From contig CAWCVN010000008.1 in assembly GCA_963799045.1 (NCBI GenBank), positions 1 to 64,000 of the forward strand: a DNA stretch of 64,000 bases, read 5' to 3'. This stretch comes from DASRSS01 sp963799045 (GTDB lineage: Bacteria; Actinomycetota; Actinomycetes; Mycobacteriales; Jatrophihabitantaceae). Positions 8,036-15,643 of the stretch are shown in pieces. How positions within the stretch are numbered: the first letter of the stretch is position 1; every line of letters begins with the position of its first letter. The position numbers and the translations under genes are program-made. Below the pieces are notes generated by a model that saw only the letters and a program-made list of their open reading frames with translations, ran no database searches and had not been told where the DNA came from.

Positions 8036-9817
8036 GTGTGGTGTCCGAACTGGTCCGAGCGAGAGCCCGACGCGGCCCGGCCGCGGCCGGGCCGCGGTGA
8101 CGACTCGGGCTTCCTGCTGCTCGAGTCGATCATGGCAATCACGGTGATCACGATCGTGATGACCGCCCTGACCGCGCTGCTGGTCAGCGTGAGCACGTCG
8201 TCGGGGCGTCAACGCGACGCTCAGGTCGCCGCCCGGATCGCCGCCTCGGCGCTCGACCGGGTCCGCGCCGTAGGTGCCGCGCGTGCCGTGTCGGGCCGGG
8301 ACTCGGGCAGCGTCAACACCCAACTCGACCACACGCCGGCCGGCGTGGACTACCCGGCAACGCTGTCGTCGGTGTCGCCGTGGCTGGCGACGATGTCGCC
8401 GGCGAGCGACAGCTCCGCCGGAGCCGGCGCGGGGGCAGCCGCCGCGGTACCGACAGTGGCCGTGCACCAGCAGGCGAACGGGTTGACGTTCAGCACCAGC
8501 TACTTCGTCGGATACTGCTGGTTGACACCGCAGGCGGCCAGCAGCGACTGCGGCCCGGCGGCCACCGACGGCGACATCCAGTACGTGCGCGTGGTCGCGG
8601 TGGTGGCCTGGAACGACGGAAGCTGCACCGCAGACGTCTGCGACTACGTCTCGGCCACCCTGCTCGACGGCACGGGCGACCCGATCTTCAACTTCAACCA
8701 GTCCGCTCCCTCGAGCCCCGCGCTCGCCGCCGTCGCGCGGCAGGTCAGCGTGTTGGGGCAGCCGGTCGACGGTCTGCCCGACGCGAGCGGTTGCACGAAG
8801 CCGTGCCGGATCTCGGCGTCCGGCGGTGCGCCGCCGATGATCTTCAGCGCCGCCGGCCTGCCCGACGGCCTGACGATGGACACCACCGGCCTGGTCACCG
8901 GAACCCCGACCACGAAGGGCAACTCGACGGTGACGGTGACCGTCACCGATTCGTTCCTGAACACCGACACCGCCACGTTCACCTGGTCGGTGGTCGAGAG
9001 CGCGCTGAAGTTCGACCAGCCGGCCGACCGGACCGACACCGCCGGCAATGCCGTCAGCGTGACCATGACCGGCGCATCCGGCGGGTTGGGAACGCCGTAC
9101 ACCTGGAGCATGAGCGGCGCGCCGGCGGGTGTGTCCATCGATGGTGGTACCGGTGTGATCTCCGGGACGCTGGCGCGCGACAGCGGCTCGGCCACGCCGT
9201 ACCAGGTCACCGTGACCCTCACGGACAGCTCGGGTTCCAACTCCGTGTCGCACAGCTTCTCGTGGACCGTCGGCGCGGTGCTCGACATCTCGGCGCCGAC
9301 CGCGATCCCGGGCACCTCCGTCGGCGGCACCGTCAGCGGGCTGCAGGGCAGCTACGTGTGTCCGAACGCGCCGTGCACGATCACCGCGACCGGGCTGCCG
9401 GGTGGGATCACCGCGACGCCGGGCAGCACCTCGCAAGCGTCCGGCACTTACACGCTCGCCGGGACGGTCAGCGGATCCGCGACGACCTACACCCCGCAGC
9501 TGAAGATCACCGACGCCAAGGGCAAGACGGCGACCGCGTCGTTCAGCTGGCCGGTCGTCGCCGCGCCGACCGTCAGCGTGGTCACCTACCGGTGGTACAG
9601 CACTCCGTACACCCCGGTCTACACCTGCGCGCTGGGCGGCTGTACGTACGCCGTGTCGGCCACGACCCCCTACGGTCCGGCGTCGAACGTCACGGTCGAT
9701 TCGCACGGGACGATCACCGTCAGCCGCCCGTGGCACACGACATACACGATCACGGTGAGCATCACCGACGCCGACGGTTCGACGGCGTCTCAGACCTTCT
9801 ATTGGACGTTCTCGTGA
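8036..9817 (+). CDS. minor type IV prepilin with tandem Ig-like (He_PIG-type) domains
   Basis: 593 residues from GTG 8036. The N-terminus carries a class III prepilin signal: a charged leader ending in DSG, then FLLLESIMAITVITIVM with Phe+1 and Glu+5, so it can be cleaved and packed into a pilus. The ectodomain is unusually large. After a ~180-residue pilin head it holds repeated units of the pattern PxGLTMDTTGLVTGTPT...VTVTVTDS and GTGVISGTLA...QVTVTLTDSSG, the signature of putative Ig/dystroglycan-type cadherin-like domains found in surface adhesins (three to four repeats, about residues 230-590). Several Cys pairs could form disulfides. Inference: a tip or shaft-exposed minor pilin acting in adhesion. 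The next prepilin starts within its stop codon (GTGA). Confidence 0.8.
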   Translation: MWCPNWSEREPDAARPRPGRGDDSGFLLLESIMAITVITIVMTALTALLVSVSTSSGRQRDAQVAARIAASALDRVRAVGAARAVSGRDSGSVNTQLDHTPAGVDYPATLSSVSPWLATMSPASDSSAGAGAGAAAAVPTVAVHQQANGLTFSTSYFVGYCWLTPQAASSDCGPAATDGDIQYVRVVAVVAWNDGSCTADVCDYVSATLLDGTGDPIFNFNQSAPSSPALAAVARQVSVLGQPVDGLPDASGCTKPCRISASGGAPPMIFSAAGLPDGLTMDTTGLVTGTPTTKGNSTVTVTVTDSFLNTDTATFTWSVVESALKFDQPADRTDTAGNAVSVTMTGASGGLGTPYTWSMSGAPAGVSIDGGTGVISGTLARDSGSATPYQVTVTLTDSSGSNSVSHSFSWTVGAVLDISAPTAIPGTSVGGTVSGLQGSYVCPNAPCTITATGLPGGITATPGSTSQASGTYTLAGTVSGSATTYTPQLKITDAKGKTATASFSWPVVAAPTVSVVTYRWYSTPYTPVYTCALGGCTYAVSATTPYGPASNVTVDSHGTITVSRPWHTTYTITVSITDADGSTASQTFYWTFS

Positions 9818-10428
9818 TCGGCCCACGCCGGAGCGAGGACCGCGACGCCGGCTTCACCTTGATCGAGGTGATGACGGCCGTCGCGGTGATGGGTGTGTTC
9901 CTCGGCATCTTCACCACCTCGCTGGTGATGATGTTCCGATCGTCCAACCACACCCAGGCGGTGGCGCGTACCTCGCAAGAGATCAACGACGCGTTCACCT
10001 GGCTCGACCGCCAGGTGCGCTACGCGTCCTACGTCGGCCCGGCGGGCCAGGACTTCGCGGACGGCGGCAACTGGTACGTCGAGTTCGAGAACACGAATAC
10101 GAGCCCGGCGACCTGCTACCAGCTGCGGGTCGACCAGGGTGCCGAGCAGCTGCAGGTGCGCAGTTGGCCCACCGGCGGGTCGCCCAGTTCGTGGCTCCCG
10201 CTGGCATCGGGTGTGACGAACGGCGGAAGCTCCGGAGCGGACAAGCCGTTCTCCGTCACGAACGCATCGGGCACCGTCGCCTCTGCTGCGCTGACGGTCG
10301 ACCTGGTCACGCGGGAGGGCGGCAGCGGCCCGGACGGCGCGACGTCGCAGGACAACACGACCTTCACAGCCTTGAACACCAATGTCACCACTCCCATCGG
10401 TGGTCTGTGCACGGGGTGGCGGCCGTGA
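9814..10428 (+). CDS. type IV prepilin-like protein (PilW/GspJ-like minor pilin)
   Basis: 204 residues from GTG 9814, overlapping the previous stop by 4 bp. The leader ends in RDAG and is followed by FTLIEVMTAVAVMGVF, a canonical prepilin cleavage site (Gly-1, Phe+1, Glu+5) and hydrophobic alpha-1 helix. The remaining ~170 residues are a Gly/Ser/Thr-rich beta head with TWLDRQVRYAS, reminiscent of PilW/GspJ minor pilins. Translational coupling on both sides puts it in one operon with the Ig-like and lectin-like pilins, which suggests the three assemble together, perhaps as a priming tip complex. Confidence 0.82.
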   Translation: MIGPRRSEDRDAGFTLIEVMTAVAVMGVFLGIFTTSLVMMFRSSNHTQAVARTSQEINDAFTWLDRQVRYASYVGPAGQDFADGGNWYVEFENTNTSPATCYQLRVDQGAEQLQVRSWPTGGSPSSWLPLASGVTNGGSSGADKPFSVTNASGTVASAALTVDLVTREGGSGPDGATSQDNTTFTALNTNVTTPIGGLCTGWRP

Positions 10429-12023
10429 GCGTGCTGAACCGGCTGCGTGCGCGGGCCCGCTCGGCGGGAGAAGACGCCGGATCCCTGCCGATCGCCATGC
10501 TGGTCGCGCTGATCGGGTCGGCCCTGGCCGCGCTGCTCGTCCCGCTCATCGTCGGCCAGTTGCACACGTCGACATTCGACAACTCGCGCACCCGAGAGAT
10601 GAACGCCGCGGAGGCCGGAACGGCGGTCGCGCTCGGCCTGGTGCGCTCCGCGACCGACGCCTCCGGCGTGGGCGAGGTGGACAAGCTGCCGTGCACTCCC
10701 GCAGGCGGCTATGCCGGCACGGTGGCAGGCTCGGCGGCCGCGCTGACCTATCGCGTCCGCGTCGACTACTACACCGAGAACCCGCTCGGGCAGTCCGACG
10801 CCTGGCTGGCGACGTACACGCCGAGCGGCGGCGGGCACGGCATGCGCTGCGCCGACGGCAGCGGCACGTACTACCCGCCGACGAAGGAGGTCGTGCCGAG
10901 CTATGTGTTGATCACGTCGACCGGCACCGACAGCCGCGGCAGCCGGACACTGCGGAGCACCTATTACGTTCGCACGACGAACGCGAACGTCGCCGGCGGC
11001 ACGATATTCCTCTACCCGTCCGGCGCGGCCGACTACTGCATGGACGCCGGCTCCGCACGCCCCATCGCCGGCGTGGCCGTGCACCTGCAGCCATGCGCGT
11101 CCCCGGCCAGCCAGCAGCAGGCGTGGGCGTACAACACCGACCTCAGCATCCAGCTGGTCTCGTCGGTGACCTCCGCCTACCCCAACGGGCTGTGCCTGTC
11201 GGCGACCGACGCCGGCGGGTCCAGCCAGAGCGCCGGGGACCCGCTCACGCTGCAGCCCTGCGCCGCGCTCGGGAATGCGCCATGGAGCCAAGTGTGGAGC
11301 GTGGACAACAACGCGCACCTCGAGGGCTCCCTCACGGACAAGTCGAACATCGACGGGCTGTGCATCCACGCCGGCTCGCAGGGCGCCGGCGTGGCACTCG
11401 AGCTCGCGACCTGTGCGGGTGGCGTCACCGACGTCCACCAGACCTGGGTGCCCTCTCCCGATGTCGGTGCGGGCATGGCCGGTGCGACCAACGACCAGGT
11501 CGTGAACTTCCAGCAGTTCGGCCGTTGCCTGGACGTCACGAACACCGACGTGAACTCGGCGTTCCTCATCGCGTACACGTGCAAGCAGAACCCGGATCCG
11601 ACCAAGGTGCTGTGGAACCAGAAGTTCACCCGCCGGTCGAACGGCGAGTGGGTCACGACGAGCGGCGGGACCGACTACTGCCTGACCAGCCCGCTGCAGC
11701 CCTATACCGGCGGCTCGACCGGGCCGTGGGTGCGGGTCACCCAGTGCCCGAGCTGGCCGACGGCCGCGGTCACCTGGACGCAATACGGCGCCACTGACTC
11801 GAACGGCAACCCGGAGCCGACGCTGGACAAGTACACGCTGCAGGACGCCGACGGCTACTGCCTGTCGCTGACGACCGACACCGCGGTGGCCTACAACGGT
11901 CAGTACAGCAAGGCGATCGTCGAGGCCTGCAGCGGCAGCACCGTGCAGAAGTGGAATGCCGCGCCCGACGTGCAGACCCCCGCGCTGGAGAACCTCCGGG
12001 AGATCAGTTCCTCAGGCGGCTGA
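10425..12023 (+). CDS. PilX-like minor pilin with ricin-type beta-trefoil lectin domains
   Basis: 532 residues from GTG 10425 (GTGA overlap with the upstream pilin). The N-terminus has one hydrophobic helix (GSLPIAMLVALIGSALAALLVPL) followed by MNAAEAGTAVALGLVRSA, as in PilX-type minor pilins that lack Glu+5. From about residue 190 the protein is built of repeats with Cys pairs and Q-x-W/F motifs: QAW, QVW, QTW, QKF and QKW, with blocks such as GLCLSATD and GRCLDVTNT. This is the ricin B-type carbohydrate-binding beta-trefoil pattern, enough for about two trefoils. Inference: the pilus carries a glycan-binding lectin. Convergent with the minus-strand pilus operon, whose last stop lies 23 bp away. 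Confidence 0.8.
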   Translation: MSVLNRLRARARSAGEDAGSLPIAMLVALIGSALAALLVPLIVGQLHTSTFDNSRTREMNAAEAGTAVALGLVRSATDASGVGEVDKLPCTPAGGYAGTVAGSAAALTYRVRVDYYTENPLGQSDAWLATYTPSGGGHGMRCADGSGTYYPPTKEVVPSYVLITSTGTDSRGSRTLRSTYYVRTTNANVAGGTIFLYPSGAADYCMDAGSARPIAGVAVHLQPCASPASQQQAWAYNTDLSIQLVSSVTSAYPNGLCLSATDAGGSSQSAGDPLTLQPCAALGNAPWSQVWSVDNNAHLEGSLTDKSNIDGLCIHAGSQGAGVALELATCAGGVTDVHQTWVPSPDVGAGMAGATNDQVVNFQQFGRCLDVTNTDVNSAFLIAYTCKQNPDPTKVLWNQKFTRRSNGEWVTTSGGTDYCLTSPLQPYTGGSTGPWVRVTQCPSWPTAAVTWTQYGATDSNGNPEPTLDKYTLQDADGYCLSLTTDTAVAYNGQYSKAIVEACSGSTVQKWNAAPDVQTPALENLREISSSGG

Positions 12024-12046
12024 TCCGACGGCGGCGTGCATCCGGT

Positions 12047-12577
12047 TCATCGGGTTGCGGTCGGCGACGCGGCGACGTTGACGTGGCACTGCTGGCTGGC
12101 GTCGGTCGAGATCACCTGCGCGGCAACGGCCATCTGCTGGGTCGTGACCGAGCCCAGTGACTGCCCCTGCGACTTGACGAACTCGACCAGCGCGTCGCCG
12201 AGCAGCTTCCACTGCTTGCTGACCTGTGACGGGGCCACCTGCTGCAGCTCGCTCACGAACGCCTCGGTCGAGGCGAGCAGCCGCGGGTCGGCGCGCGTCA
12301 CGCCCGGCAGGATCGACTTCCCGGCGGCTACCGTCTGCTGAAGCATCGTGCAGTATTCGCGGCGGTCCGGGTGTAGCTTGCCGGCCGCGGCGGTGGGGTC
12401 GCCCAGCGATATCGTGCTGCCCTTGTCGGCGGCGTTGTCCGACCACCAGCGCGTCGCGACGGTGCTGTTCGGCGCGGACGGGGTCGATCCCGAGCCCGCA
12501 TGCTGGCTGCCCGAGCAGGCGGTCGACGCCATCACTGCGATCAGGCCGGCCGAGCCGAGCGAAAGTAGCCTTCGCAC
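12047..12577 (-). CDS. predicted lipoprotein at the end of the pilus operon
   Basis: About 176 residues from GTG 12577. A basic start (VRRLL) leads into a short hydrophobic segment and the lipobox MAST-AC, so Cys would be lipidated at the outer membrane face. The mature part is Ser/Gly-rich for ~25 residues and then helical, with one Cys near the middle (YCTMLQQT) and one near the end (QQCHVNV) that may pair. A frame open to TTG 12703 touches the pilO stop, but that would bury the signal 60 residues inside, so 12577 is preferred. It occupies the position of PilP (a lipoprotein) in Gram-negative pilMNOPQ, but I see no PilP sequence similarity. Function unknown. Confidence 0.65.
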   Translation of the reverse strand: MRRLLSLGSAGLIAVMASTACSGSQHAGSGSTPSAPNSTVATRWWSDNAADKGSTISLGDPTAAAGKLHPDRREYCTMLQQTVAAGKSILPGVTRADPRLLASTEAFVSELQQVAPSQVSKQWKLLGDALVEFVKSQGQSLGSVTTQQMAVAAQVISTDASQQCHVNVAASPTATR

Positions 12578-12699
12578 GGCTGACAGGTTCCGGCCGGCCG
12601 CGCGCCGCGCTGGGGCTTCAGCGTGGCGCGCGACCGGACCCCCGATACCCGGGGCCGTCCGGCGGGGGATGACGGCTGTCCGGGCCAGGTCTTGGGCAA

Positions 12700-13380
12700 T
12701 CAATGCTGTCCCGCGGCCGCCGCCAGGTTGGCCGACTCGGTCGGGTCCGTCGGGGCGACGAATGCCTGCATGGTCAGTGTGAGGCCGGGAGCGGAGGAGG
12801 CCACGCCGGTGCTGGCGTTCGCGCCGGTGGTCTCGGTGATCTGGCTGATCAGCACTGCACGCGGCTGTACCGACTGCAGCTGGGTCAAGAAGGCGTTCAG
12901 GCTCTGCACGTTGCCGGTCACCTGGGCGGTGATCGGCAGTGCGTAGACGTGCGCGCCGTTGACCGTGACCGTGCCGCTGGACGACGCACCGGTGGACGAC
13001 GGGGTGGCAGACCCACCGGTGGCCAGGCTGGTCACGTCGGTCGGCGCGGCGACGCTCAGCGACGTGTCGGTGTTCGTCGCTTGGCCGATCGACTGCAGCG
13101 TGCGCAGGAAGTCGGACATGCCGCTGGTCGAGGGCAGTGCCTGACGGGCCCGGGCCAGGTTGGCCTCGTACTTCGGCAGGTCACGCCGCTGCTGCGACAG
13201 CGCGGTGATCTTGGTGCTCAGCACCGCGTTGTTCGCTGTCGCCGTGTCGACCTGCGCGTTCACGCTGCGGGTCTGGCTGCGTTCGGGGCCGATGAAGAAG
13301 AAGTAGCCCACCAGCACCATGATCAGGCCAAGCAGTGCGGAGCCGACGACCCACGTCCGCGCGGTCTCGTTGCGGGACAT
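12700..13380 (-). CDS. pilO: type IV pilus assembly protein PilO-like (second copy)
   Basis: 226 residues from ATG 13380. One membrane helix (about residues 10-30, VVGSALLGLIMVLVGYFFFI) is followed by a coiled coil (QVDTATANNAVLSTKITALSQQ), then a Ser/Thr/Gly-rich linker and the PilO ferredoxin-like domain (GNVQSLNAFLTQLQSVQPRAVLISQI). The start codon overlaps the pilN stop (TGATG), the same junction as in the first cluster. The frame is intact. The sequence is clearly diverged from the copy at 7323-8024, so this is a second system or an old duplication rather than a recent one. Confidence 0.83.
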   Translation of the reverse strand: MSRNETARTWVVGSALLGLIMVLVGYFFFIGPERSQTRSVNAQVDTATANNAVLSTKITALSQQRRDLPKYEANLARARQALPSTSGMSDFLRTLQSIGQATNTDTSLSVAAPTDVTSLATGGSATPSSTGASSSGTVTVNGAHVYALPITAQVTGNVQSLNAFLTQLQSVQPRAVLISQITETTGANASTGVASSAPGLTLTMQAFVAPTDPTESANLAAAAGQH

Positions 13381-14119
13381 CAGTTGCCTCCCGAGCCGGT
13401 CGACTGCTGCGCGTAGCGGTCGCTGAGCGCCGCGGTCGTGATGATCACGCTGACGGAGAAGCTGACCCTGGTGCCGACCGTCGTGACGTTCGCCGGGAAC
13501 GCGGCGGTGAGGCCCTTGACCTGGCCGAGGGCGTCGACGTAGCTCGGCGACCGCGTTCTTGTCGGGCGCGGTGCCGGCGATGGTCAGCGTGCCCACCGCC
13601 TGCTCGCCGCTCTGGTTGAGGGCGCCGAGACCCGCTGCGGTCGAGCCGCTGCCGGCGGCCGCGGCGCCGGATTGCATGGTGCGCGCTGACGCTGAACAGG
13701 GCAACGCCGTTCCTGGCGTTCGCGCGCAGCGTCGTCAGCATGTCCTTCCAGGACAGGTCCCCGACCATGAGCTTCGCCAGGGCGCTGTTGATGGCCGCCG
13801 CGGCCTGCTGGGTCTGGACGACCTTCTGGTACTTCTGCTGTTCGGCCGCCAGCTTGGCATTCTGCTGCTGGGCCTTGGTCAGGTCGTGCTGGGCGCTGAT
13901 GGTTGCCCACCTCGAGAATCCGTACCAAGCGCCGAGCGCGACGAGCAGCACGGTCAGCGCGGCGATCAGCCGTCGCTTGAGCGTGCCGGTCTGGCGGCTC
14001 GCGATCAGCTCCTCAGGCAGGAGGTTGGCCCGCACAGCGACGTAGCGAGGCTGTCCGGCGGTGTGCACGGAGTTCCGGGACGGTGTCGGGCTGTGCGGTA
14101 CGGCGAGGGTGGTCATCAT
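13379..14119 (-). pseudogene. pilN: type IV pilus assembly protein PilN-like (second copy), two frame changes
   Basis: Starts at ATG 14119, overlapping the pilM stop (ATGA). The first frame gives a tail with RANLLPEELIASRQTGTLKRR (PilM-binding NLLP motif), a membrane helix (LIAALTVLLVALGAWYGF) and a Gln-rich coiled coil, then LMVGDLSWKDMLTTLRANARNGVALFSVSA. The conserved domain continues in a second frame near 13690 (STAAGLGALNQSGEQAVGTLTIAGTA) and a third near 13550 (YVDALGQVKGLTAAFP) down to a TGA at 13379-13381 inside the pilO start. The three pieces align with one PilN of ~245 residues, so the breaks are probably base errors in homopolymer-like GC runs. Confidence 0.72.
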
Positions 14120-15146
14120 GCTGCTCCCAGCGTGAGGCCGATCGCGACGGCCGCGGACGAGCGCAGTCGGCCGAGGACGTCGTGGGCGCCCCCGCCTCGC
14201 GAGTCGTTCACCCGCTGCAGCGGATCGGCGAGGAAGGTCGGCAGGCCGAGTTGGTCGGTGAGCTGGCCGGACAGGCCCGGCAGCAACGCGGAGCCACCGA
14301 CGAGCGCGAGTCGCTTCACCCGCTTGTTGGAGTCACCCGAGCGGTAGTAGTTCAGCGAGCTGCGGATCTCGTTGATCAGCGGTCGCAGCGCCTCCGCGAC
14401 GGCGTCCGAGCTCGCGTCACTGCCCTTGTGCAGCAGGCCGACCTGGCACTTGAGTGCCTCGGCCTCCTCGGGACGGGATGTTCAGGCGCCGCGCGATGAG
14501 CTGGGTGACCTCCGAACCGCCGCGCGGGATCGTACGCACGATCTGCGGTACGCCGTCGGTGTGGATGATGATGTTCGTCCCGTCTGCGCCGATGTCGAGC
14601 ACCGCCTCGGTGTCCTCGGCAAGGTGCGCCGACGACCGCAACGCTGCGAAGCAGGACAGGTCGACCTGTTCGACGTGCAGACCGGCGTGCTCGACGGCAT
14701 GCACCATGTTGAGCACCGCCTCCTTCGGGGCCGCGATCACCAGGCCCTTGACGGTGTCCCGCTTGCCGGGTTCTTCGAGCGGGTAGAAGTCGAGCACCGC
14801 CTGCTCGACCGGCAGCGGCAGGATGTCGCGGACCTGGAACGGCAGCGCCTGCTTCATCTCCTTGCGGGACAGGCTGGGCAGCTCCACGGGGCGGACGATC
14901 ACCTGCTGGTGGCTGACGCCGAGCACGACCGACTTGCAGGCGAACCTGTGCGTGGTCCACAGGGTCCGCAGGGCGTTGGTCACCGCCCTGGGGTCCTTCA
15001 CGACGCCGCCGGCGACGGCGCCGGGCGGCAGCATCGCCTGGCCGAAGTTGCTGACCAGCGTGCGGCCGTCCTTGTCTATGAGCGGCCTCGACGGCTCGGA
15101 TCGAGGTCGATCCGACGTCGACGCCTACCTGGGTTACCGCAGCCAT
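14116..15146 (-). pseudogene. pilM: type IV pilus assembly protein PilM (second copy), two frame changes
   Basis: Starts at ATG 15146 behind a good GAAGGAG. The N-terminus reads MAAVTQVGVDVGSTSIRAVEA (phosphate-1 loop), the frame shifts near 15085 and continues through ALPFQVRDILPLPVEQAVLDFYPLEE and VLDIGADGTNIIIHTDGVPQIVRTI (phosphate-2), and shifts again near 14475 into KCQVGLLHKGSDASSDAVAEALRPL and LALVGGSALLPGL (adenosine loop) to the stop at 14116. The assembled protein is ~343 residues, full PilM length. It is the partner of the second PilN/PilO. All functional motifs are present, so the frame breaks look like sequence errors rather than decay. Confidence 0.75.
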
Positions 15147-15572
15147 GAGGGTCGCTCCTTCGTGCGGTTGATGGCTCGAGACTTGTGCCACGGCGTGCCG
15201 TCCTACCTTCTGATCGGCTCGGCGAGCGATTACGAAAGCTCCCGGCACCAGGCCGGCGAGCAGGACGGGAAGGGCAATCTGCCACATTCCGGCGGCAGAG
15301 GTGGCGAACAGCGCGCCTGTCGCCGCCTCGAGCAGCGGGTAGCGCACGCTGATGCGCTCGCGGCAGGCCGCACAGCGCCCGCGCAGCAGGAGCCAGCCGA
15401 GCACCGGAACGTTGTGCCGGTGCTTGATCGGCGTGTCGCACGACGTGCAGTGCGAGGCCGGGAGCAGGATCGATTCGCCCGGCGGCAGCCGGTAGACCAC
15501 GACGTTGAGGAACGAGCCGACGGCCAGCCCGAGCAGGCCGGCCACGGCGACGACGAACCACGACGCGCTCAT
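15147..15572 (-). CDS. prepilin peptidase N-terminal (cysteine/methyltransferase) domain only, PilD-like
   Basis: ATG 15572 follows a clear GGAGG. The protein starts MSASWFVVAVAGLLGLAVGSFLNVVVYRLP, then HCTSCDTPIKHRHNVPVLGW...CAACRERISVRYPLLE, the zinc-binding CxxC...CxxC domain at the front of PilD/A24 prepilin peptidases. A full PilD (~250 residues) would continue with membrane helices bearing two catalytic Asp (one in GxGD). Here only one further helix follows (WQIALPVLLAGLVPGAFVIA), there is no Asp, and no stop before the pilM start, so as read the frame runs on into PilM. Either the catalytic half was lost or a frame error hides a stop such as the TAA near 15230. Processing of the seven prepilins here would then need a peptidase elsewhere. 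Confidence 0.65.
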
Positions 15573-15643
15573 CAGGTGCCTCCGTTCGCGGGCGCGGACG
15601 AGGTGGAGATGACGCTCCAGGCCTCGGGCGCCGCTGCTGTACT

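Noticed and set aside
8021..9826. 601-residue minus-strand ORF opposite the Ig-like pilin
   Set aside because: Low-complexity R/G/A antisense shadow; the plus frame has a clear prepilin signal and domains.
12047..12577. PilP assignment
   Set aside because: Only position and lipobox match; the sequence has no PilP features I can recognise.
12047..12703. TTG 12703 as start of the lipoprotein gene
   Set aside because: It would place the lipobox ~60 residues in; GTG 12577 gives a normal signal peptide.
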